Source of the DNA: Euryarchaeota archaeon UBA170
GTDB lineage: Archaea; Thermoplasmatota; Poseidoniia; Poseidoniales; Thalassarchaeaceae
Assembly (NCBI GenBank): GCA_002499345.1
Contig: DALF01000060.1
Location: forward strand, 1-11,445
DNA: 11,445 nucleotides
Reading direction: 5' to 3'
The notes under the pieces are model-generated. The model made no database searches. It was not told the origin of the DNA and was given only the letters and a program-made list of their open reading frames with translations. Position 1 is the first letter of the stretch; every line of letters begins with the position of its first letter. This document shows, in pieces, positions 7,080-11,445 of this stretch. A program made the translations under genes and the position numbers.

Positions 7080-8840
7080 ATGTCAGAAGTCAGACACCCG
7101 CTTTCCAGACTTCTCTCTCAGCTTGAGGAACACCGGTCAGTAGTCATTCTAGCTTCAATCTGCTCAATACTGAACAAAGTCTGGGATTTGGCACCCCCAG
7201 TTCTTATTGGGATGGCAATCGATGTGGTTTCAGCAAGGGAGGACTCATTTCTCGCCAACATGGGATACGAAGATGTTCACCTTCAGCTGTATATCCTAAC
7301 AGGTATAACAGTCGTCATATGGGTCCTAGAGTCTCTTTTCCAATACTTCTATGCGGTCCTTTGGAGAAATCTCGCTCAGACAGCTCAGCATGAACTGCGT
7401 ATGTCCGCATACTCACACATACAAGAGCTCGAGATGCAGTGGTTCTCTCAACAATCAACCGGTGGACTGATGGCAATTATGAATGATGATGTCAATCAAC
7501 TTGAGAGATTCCTAGATCAAGGAGCCACAGATCTTCTTCAAGTCGCAACTACGATTATAGTTGTAGGCGGAATCATGTTCTCCGTGGCCCCGGAAGTCGC
7601 ACTATGGGCAATTGTCCCAATACCAGTTATCGTGACAGGGTCGTTCATGTATCAGAGGAGAATAGGGGTTAGATACTCAAGAGTAAGGTCACAAGTAGCG
7701 GATTTGAACTCCCTTCTCAACAATAATTTACAGGGCATCACTACGATTAAGTCATTCACTGCAGAGGAGAGAGAGGCTTCTAGGGTCAGTGAAGCATCTG
7801 AAGCCTACAGAGAGGCAAATAAGGAGGCTATCAGACTATCTGCATCCTTCGTACCCATTATCAGGATGGCAATTCTCTTTGCATTCTCTGCAAATATGCT
7901 AGTAGGAGGGTGGATGGCATTGGATGGGAGAATTAGCTTAGGGGCATATTCAGTTATTGTGTTCATTACACAAAGACTTCTCTGGCCGCTAACTAGGCTG
8001 GGAGAGACCTTCGACCTTTACCAGAGAGCGATGGCATCAACCACTCGTGTTCTTGACCTGTTAGACACCGAAGTCGGTATTGTGGAAGGGGATTTAAAAT
8101 TGAAGGAAGTCAGTGGAGAGTTAGAATTTCGCGATATTGAATTTTCATATCCCGGCAGGGAGAAAGTTCTGCAGGGACTCGATTTGGTGGTACCAGCAGG
8201 CCGGACAGTGGGCCTAGTTGGCTCAACCGGCTCGGGAAAGACAACGCTGATCAGGCTATTACTGAGGTTCCACGATCCTCAATCAGGAACAGTCTATCTG
8301 GATGGCCATCAAGTCTGCGATTTGACATTGAATTCCCTCAGGGCATCCATTTCTCTAGTTAGTCAGAATACTACATTATTTCCAGGATCCGTACTTGAAA
8401 ATATCAGATATGGAAATCCCGATGCACCTATTGAGTCTGTAGAAGAGGCGGCTCGCATTGCCGAGGCTACTGAGTTTATTGCATTACTTCCTAGCGGTTG
8501 GCATACTGATATCGGAGAGGGCGGACACCGACTTTCAGGAGGCCAGAGGCAGAGAATTGCAATAGCCAGGGCCGTACTGAAAGATGCCCCAGTACTAGTT
8601 TTAGATGAGGCTACGAGCAACGTGGACAATGAGACAGAGGCGGCATTGAAGAGGTCGATTTCTCAAATATCAAAAGGCAGAACAACACTAATCATAGCAC
8701 ATAGACTTTCTACGGTTAGGAATGCAGATATCATTGCTGTATTACACAAGGGAGAAATCTCAGAAACGGGAACACATGAATCTCTGTTGGGAGAAGGTGG
8801 AATTTACTCCCGGCTGTGGGCTGTCCAGACAGGAGAATGA
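7080..8840 (+). CDS. ABC exporter half-transporter (ABCB/MsbA/MdlB type)
   Basis: Integral membrane exporter with an N-terminal six-helix domain (about residues 19-305) fused to an ATPase domain, 586 residues, standard for homodimeric or heterodimeric half-transporters. Seen in the ATPase: A-loop tyrosine Y357 in FSYPG, Walker A GSTGSGKTT (381-389), Q-loop in LVSQNTTLFPGSVLENIRYG, signature LSGGQ (485-489), Walker B VLVLDE (505-510) with catalytic E510, D-loop SNVD, and the H-loop H541 in IAHRLSTV. All are canonical, so this subunit should hydrolyse ATP itself. The membrane domain shows the LEMQWFSQQSTGGLMAIMNDDVNQLERFL coupling-helix region in parts (residues near 117-145). GGCGGTG at 7071-7077 precedes the start. 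Substrate is unknown: drug, lipid and peptide exporters share this plan. No partner half-transporter is adjacent. Confidence 0.92.
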   Translation: MSEVRHPLSRLLSQLEEHRSVVILASICSILNKVWDLAPPVLIGMAIDVVSAREDSFLANMGYEDVHLQLYILTGITVVIWVLESLFQYFYAVLWRNLAQTAQHELRMSAYSHIQELEMQWFSQQSTGGLMAIMNDDVNQLERFLDQGATDLLQVATTIIVVGGIMFSVAPEVALWAIVPIPVIVTGSFMYQRRIGVRYSRVRSQVADLNSLLNNNLQGITTIKSFTAEEREASRVSEASEAYREANKEAIRLSASFVPIIRMAILFAFSANMLVGGWMALDGRISLGAYSVIVFITQRLLWPLTRLGETFDLYQRAMASTTRVLDLLDTEVGIVEGDLKLKEVSGELEFRDIEFSYPGREKVLQGLDLVVPAGRTVGLVGSTGSGKTTLIRLLLRFHDPQSGTVYLDGHQVCDLTLNSLRASISLVSQNTTLFPGSVLENIRYGNPDAPIESVEEAARIAEATEFIALLPSGWHTDIGEGGHRLSGGQRQRIAIARAVLKDAPVLVLDEATSNVDNETEAALKRSISQISKGRTTLIIAHRLSTVRNADIIAVLHKGEISETGTHESLLGEGGIYSRLWAVQTGE

Positions 8841-8886
8841 CAAAATCAACCTTAGGAGTCATTAGAAGAAACTCACTCGCAAGCAC

Positions 8887-9303
8887 ATGGAAGAAGGGCA
8901 AGAATTCCCGCCGACATTTCCCGGCTTTGGAAAGATGATAGGACTCAAGCCAGTATCTTTAGGAAATGGTAGGTGTGTAGTCGAAGTTACAGTTTCGAAG
9001 GAACATCTGAATGCAGGTGGCGTTGCTCATGGGGGGTTACATGCATCAATTCTAGATACCGCTCTTGGAGGAGCTCTGCTTTCACAGATATACCCAGATG
9101 AGTGGTGTGCCACTGCTGAAATAATAATTTCATACATTAGGCCGACTCATGAGGGTATGCAGATCACTGCTAGTGGTTGGGTAGTAAGGAGAGGGAAGAA
9201 TCTAGCTCATATGGAAGGGGAGCTAAGGGACTCCTCTAACACGCTAATGGCCACAGCCAAGGGCACATGGGCGATTTGGAATAATCGTCCCAAGGTCGCT
9301 TAG
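8887..9303 (+). CDS. PaaI-type hotdog thioesterase
   Basis: Predicted acyl-CoA thioesterase of the hotdog fold, 138 residues, normal length. The core is N42-AGGVA-H48-GG-L-HASIL-D57-TALGGA. The N, H and D spacing (6 and 9) equals that of the catalytic N, H and D of E. coli PaaI, and HGG opens the central hotdog helix. The C-terminal strand region (VVRRGKNLAHMEGELRD) and the late GTWAIW also fit. Such enzymes hydrolyse phenylacetyl- or other acyl/aryl-CoA esters in the cytoplasm. The actual substrate cannot be deduced, and no CoA pathway gene is nearby. It begins 46 bases after the ABC exporter with no clear ribosome site, so it may be co-transcribed or leaderless. Confidence 0.85.
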   Translation: MEEGQEFPPTFPGFGKMIGLKPVSLGNGRCVVEVTVSKEHLNAGGVAHGGLHASILDTALGGALLSQIYPDEWCATAEIIISYIRPTHEGMQITASGWVVRRGKNLAHMEGELRDSSNTLMATAKGTWAIWNNRPKVA

Positions 9304-9353
9304 CAAGGTACTGCCGGGAACAGCTTGATGAATCACTCCCCCTTCCCAGAGCT

Positions 9354-9701
9354 ATGGCACGAGTGGACTCATTACTCTGGTTTATGCTAGGAATAGGTCA
9401 GTTGTTGTTGGGTTCTCAATTGGGTTCGTCAGGCGTCTTATTGGAATTGCTCAGTATCCTCCTCAATGTTTCGGGGGGCAGTTCTCTAATGCTCGGAATA
9501 TACTTCCTAATCTTCTTAGCACGGCATGAAAAAGAGTTCTCTGAAGTCTATTCAAAGATGGAGAAGACGGAATTCATCAGAGACGATTCAGGTAGAATCC
9601 TCGATGTGGCAGATAAGACTCCAAAGGCAGTCAGGGCTGTTTGGTACGCGATTCCAGTGTTGATGACATTCCTCGGCGCACTAGCGTGGCTAATAGGCTG
9701 A
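9354..9701 (+). CDS. Small membrane protein of unknown function (3 predicted helices)
   Basis: No family recognised. The 115-residue product shows three hydrophobic stretches (about 7-29, 32-54 and 96-114). Between the second and third lies a charged segment of about 40 residues (RHEKEFSEVYSKMEKTEFIR and following) that probably faces one side of the membrane. Codon use matches its neighbours. It starts 50 bases after the thioesterase and is followed 5 bases after its stop by another small membrane-protein gene, so the two are likely co-transcribed. The ATG at 9354 lacks a strong ribosome site. The ATG at residue 11 is less likely because it cuts into the first helix. Confidence 0.6.
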   Translation: MARVDSLLWFMLGIGQLLLGSQLGSSGVLLELLSILLNVSGGSSLMLGIYFLIFLARHEKEFSEVYSKMEKTEFIRDDSGRILDVADKTPKAVRAVWYAIPVLMTFLGALAWLIG

Positions 9702-9706
9702 GAATT

Positions 9707-9976
9707 ATGTCAGCCAAGAAGCCTGGCTTTGATGATATGATTGACCGTATAATCGATAATCCGGCCTATGACCAAATGGGGGGATACCAGATTTTCCTGA
9801 GAAGATTTGCTATTCCCGTCATAATGATTCTAATTTCACTATTCGTTTACACTACTCTGGATCAGTATATCAGCAGTAGTTGGAACCTCGTCATCACGTC
9901 AATTGTTACAGGCTCATCACTGGGCCCTATTTTAGCCGCAGAGAGATATCTGGCTATCAGAAATAACAAAAAGTAG
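9707..9976 (+). CDS. Small membrane protein of unknown function (2 predicted helices)
   Basis: No family recognised. From the ATG at 9707 the product has 89 residues: a charged N-terminus (MSAKKPGFDDMIDRIIDNPA), then hydrophobic segments near residues 36-53 and 58-74, and a basic end (RYLAIRNNKK) suggesting a cytoplasmic C-terminus. An earlier in-frame ATG at 9641 overlaps the preceding gene by 61 bases and would add an unrelated hydrophilic leader, so 9707, five bases after the upstream stop, is preferred. The tight spacing suggests the pair works together or is simply co-transcribed. Confidence 0.55.
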   Translation: MSAKKPGFDDMIDRIIDNPAYDQMGGYQIFLRRFAIPVIMILISLFVYTTLDQYISSSWNLVITSIVTGSSLGPILAAERYLAIRNNKK

Positions 9977-9993
9977 GAAAAAACACCGAGAAG

Positions 9994-10000
9994 AATAAAT
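9994..10000 (+). promoter_or_regulatory. TATA-like box for the small cysteine-rich gene
   Basis: AATAAAT with purine-rich flank (GAAG) just upstream is centred about 26 bases before the ATG at 10023. This is the archaeal TATA/BRE distance to a transcription start, so transcription would begin at or next to the ATG and the message would be leaderless. No Shine-Dalgarno is seen before this ATG, in agreement. Confidence 0.45.
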
Positions 10001-10022
10001 CCTAGTTACAACTTGATTCATC

Positions 10023-10160
10023 ATGGACTCCGACCACTGTAAATCCATGAGTTGCATCTGTGGTTTCAGAGGCGATGCAGTTCCCAGGAGGCAACATATG
10101 GAATGTCCCAGATGCCACAGGGTGGTTGAGGCGTGCTGTGAGGGAGTTCCCAACTACTAG
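10023..10160 (+). CDS. 45-residue cysteine-rich, probable zinc-ribbon protein
   Basis: A short gene filling most of the gap between 9977 and 10213. The 45-residue product has seven cysteines: C6, C11-x-C13, C28-x-x-C31 and C38-C39. The arrangement C-x-C-G-F, then ECPRCH, then ACCEG resembles a small treble-clef or zinc-ribbon fold, with C11/C13 and C28/C31 as plausible zinc ligands and H5/H25/H32 nearby. It has no signal peptide or hydrophobic segment, so it should be cytoplasmic. A TATA-like box lies at the leaderless distance upstream, which supports it as a real gene despite its length. Function could be nucleic-acid or protein binding. No named family is claimed. Confidence 0.6.
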   Translation: MDSDHCKSMSCICGFRGDAVPRRQHMECPRCHRVVEACCEGVPNY

Positions 10161-10213
10161 TTAGAGACGAAATACGCCGAATGTGTCAAATGCCCAATCC
10201 TCTAGGAAGGGCT

Positions 10214-10813
10214 ATGGTGGATATCAATGATTTCAACCTCTTCGACCTCGTAGGGCTAGGAGACGCAACAGGATTAGAGTGGATTTTTGGGATTTCTGCA
10301 CTTCTCGGAGGGATCCTCTTCCTGCTCTGGTTCGTACTTATGCTCGTAGGCGGTGTCGCCGAGGGAGTTTTCGAAGGGCTCTTCGGGATGGAAATAGATG
10401 TGATGAGCTCAGATGCATCATTTAAGGCTCTCACATTCCAAGGCGTCATGGCCTTCCTCATGTTCTTCGGTTTGGCCGGACTCTGGGTATTGAAATCAGA
10501 TGGGACCGATCCCGTCGCAGTTGCCGCGGGGGGCATCGCAGGAACGGCATCGATGTATGGAACTGCAAAATTATTTGAGGTTTTTATGGCTATGCAATCT
10601 TCCGGCAATGTGGATATCGCAGACACTGTCGGTTACAAGGGACAAATATATCTCGTGATTCCCCCTGAAGGTGTTGGCCAGGTTCAGATTGAGACCAATG
10701 GGTCTCTCAGCACATACAATGCTAGATCCGAGGATAAGCAAGAGATTGCAACTGGAAGGCTAATCGAAGTGGTCGATACGATGGGCGAAGTTCTGATAGT
10801 AAAGAGAATCTGA
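10214..10813 (+). CDS. NfeD/YuaF-like membrane protein with C-terminal OB-fold
   Basis: Probable partner of the flotillin encoded next. From the ATG at 10214 the product has 199 residues. It has hydrophobic segments near 23-47 and 73-93 and a Gly/Ala-rich one near 100-127. A soluble end (about 131-199) follows, reading VGYKGQIYLVIPPEGVGQVQ and closing in GRLIEVVDTMGEVLIV, the small beta-barrel (OB-fold) pattern of NfeD/YuaF/YqiJ proteins. These proteins sit in the membrane with flotillins and help organise microdomains. AGGAAGG at 10204-10210 precedes this start. The in-frame ATGs at 10181 and 10190 would add 11 or 8 residues of no obvious character. The flotillin start follows within 45-85 bases, as in other NfeD-flotillin pairs. 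Confidence 0.75.
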   Translation: MVDINDFNLFDLVGLGDATGLEWIFGISALLGGILFLLWFVLMLVGGVAEGVFEGLFGMEIDVMSSDASFKALTFQGVMAFLMFFGLAGLWVLKSDGTDPVAVAAGGIAGTASMYGTAKLFEVFMAMQSSGNVDIADTVGYKGQIYLVIPPEGVGQVQIETNGSLSTYNARSEDKQEIATGRLIEVVDTMGEVLIVKRI

Positions 10814-10828
10814 TTTCTATTCATAACC

Positions 10829-10836
10829 TAATAATT
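10829..10836 (+). promoter_or_regulatory. TATA-like box upstream of the flotillin gene
   Basis: TAATAATT is centred about 26 bases before the ATG at 10859. It could give a leaderless message from 10859, or a ~39-base leader carrying GGAGTGA (10886-10892) for the ATG at 10898. It suggests the flotillin gene can be transcribed apart from the NfeD-like gene. Confidence 0.35.
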
Positions 10837-10897
10837 CTCAATTTTCGGGAAAGAGTTCATGACCTGTGCCTGCCTCATAGGTACTGGAGTGAACAGG

Positions 10898-11445
10898 ATG
10901 TTAATGGCAACACTTAGGCAAGCAGAAGGAGCAGACGGTGGAACTATAGGGACAATAATGATTTTTGCAATCATTTTAGTTTTGGTCGCTGCAGTAATAT
11001 TCTTCGCTCAGAGATATAAGAGATGCCCACCGGATCAAGTAATGGTGATTTATGGAAGGACCGCCAAGGGAGCCGATGGAAAGGCAAAGCCTTCCAGGGT
11101 AGTCCATGGTGGCGCGGCACTAGTCTGGCCATTAATCCAGGACTATGCATACATTTCTCTCAAGCCAATGCCAATCAACATCGACTTGAAAGGCGCGCTT
11201 TCTCTGCAGAATATCAGAATTAACGTTCCAAGCACGTTTACAGTCGGCGTCAGTAAGGAGCCGACCATCATGGCCAATGCGGCCGAGAGACTTTTGGGAT
11301 TCAAGATACCAGAGATAGAGAAGCTAGCCGAGGAAATTATCCTAGGTCAGTTGCGTCTCACTGTCGCCTCTCTGACAATTGAGCAAATCAACCAAGATCG
11401 TGATGCATTCCTATCCCTCATCACTCAGAATGTCGATCAAGAGCT
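10898..11445 (+). CDS. Flotillin / SPFH-domain protein (5' part)
   Basis: Membrane-microdomain scaffold protein, cut by the window end after about 182 residues. Order seen: a short N-terminus, a membrane helix (about 19-37, IMIFAIILVLVAAVIFF), then the SPFH domain beginning CPPDQVMVIYGR (43-54), with RVVHGGAALVWPLIQDYAYI, SLKPMPINIDLKGALSLQNI, an AAERLLGF segment, and the flotillin helix pattern AEEIILGQLRLTVASLTIEQ followed by DRDAFL. These match FloT/YqiK-type flotillins. The frame is open to the last base. Start: the ATG at 10898 follows GGAGTGA with 5-base spacing. The in-frame ATG at 10859 has a TATA-like box at leaderless distance and would add 13 residues, so the start is unsettled. 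It pairs with the NfeD-like gene upstream. Confidence 0.88.
   Translation, partial: MLMATLRQAEGADGGTIGTIMIFAIILVLVAAVIFFAQRYKRCPPDQVMVIYGRTAKGADGKAKPSRVVHGGAALVWPLIQDYAYISLKPMPINIDLKGALSLQNIRINVPSTFTVGVSKEPTIMANAAERLLGFKIPEIEKLAEEIILGQLRLTVASLTIEQINQDRDAFLSLITQNVDQE

Noticed and set aside
7080..9303. ABC exporter plus thioesterase as a natural-product export cluster
   Set aside because: Both are common housekeeping-type genes, and no biosynthetic, precursor-peptide or modifying enzyme gene is adjacent.
10186..10626. 146-codon open frame on the - strand opposite the NfeD-like gene
   Set aside because: The proline/serine-rich product looks like a complement artefact, and the + strand frame has coherent membrane helices and an OB-fold.
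11023..11223. 66-codon open frame near the right end
   Set aside because: It is a shifted frame of the flotillin SPFH domain. The correct frame is open from 10859 to the window end and gives a clear flotillin sequence.

Overview
The window is a dense, ordinary-looking microbial chromosome segment, probably from a marine planktonic archaeon of the Marine Group II (Poseidoniales, Thermoplasmatota) type. The signs are modest: frequent AGA/AGG arginine and ATA isoleucine codons, a short lipoprotein signal, AT-rich TATA-like boxes about 26 bases before several starts, and a mixture of leaderless-looking genes and genes with GGAGGTG-type ribosome sites. No rRNA or other taxonomic marker is present, so this assignment is inference. 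A marine bacterium cannot be excluded.

Left part (1-4912, + strand): a polar amino-acid ABC uptake operon of the AapJQMP/BztABCD type. The order is the 3' end of the substrate-binding protein (aapJ), a strong intercistronic hairpin, then aapQ, aapM and aapP joined by two ATGA overlaps. Both permeases carry long extra hydrophobic regions in front of the conserved permease core.

Middle (4962-7040): an NAD kinase on the - strand that resembles the mitochondrial NADK2 type, converging with aapP. It is divergent from an unrecognised membrane-anchored lipoprotein.

Right part (7080-11445, + strand): an ABC exporter half-transporter (fused membrane and ATPase domains), a PaaI-type hotdog thioesterase, two adjacent small membrane proteins, a 45-residue cysteine-rich (probable zinc-binding) protein with a well-placed TATA-like box, an NfeD/YuaF-like OB-fold membrane protein, and the start of a flotillin/SPFH protein cut by the window edge. 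The last two form the classic NfeD-flotillin membrane-microdomain pair.

I see no mobile elements, CRISPR arrays, tRNAs, rRNAs or long repeats. The least ordinary items are the enlarged permeases, the hairpin after aapJ, the NADK2-like kinase and the tiny cysteine-rich gene. I do not see a clearly new multi-gene system.
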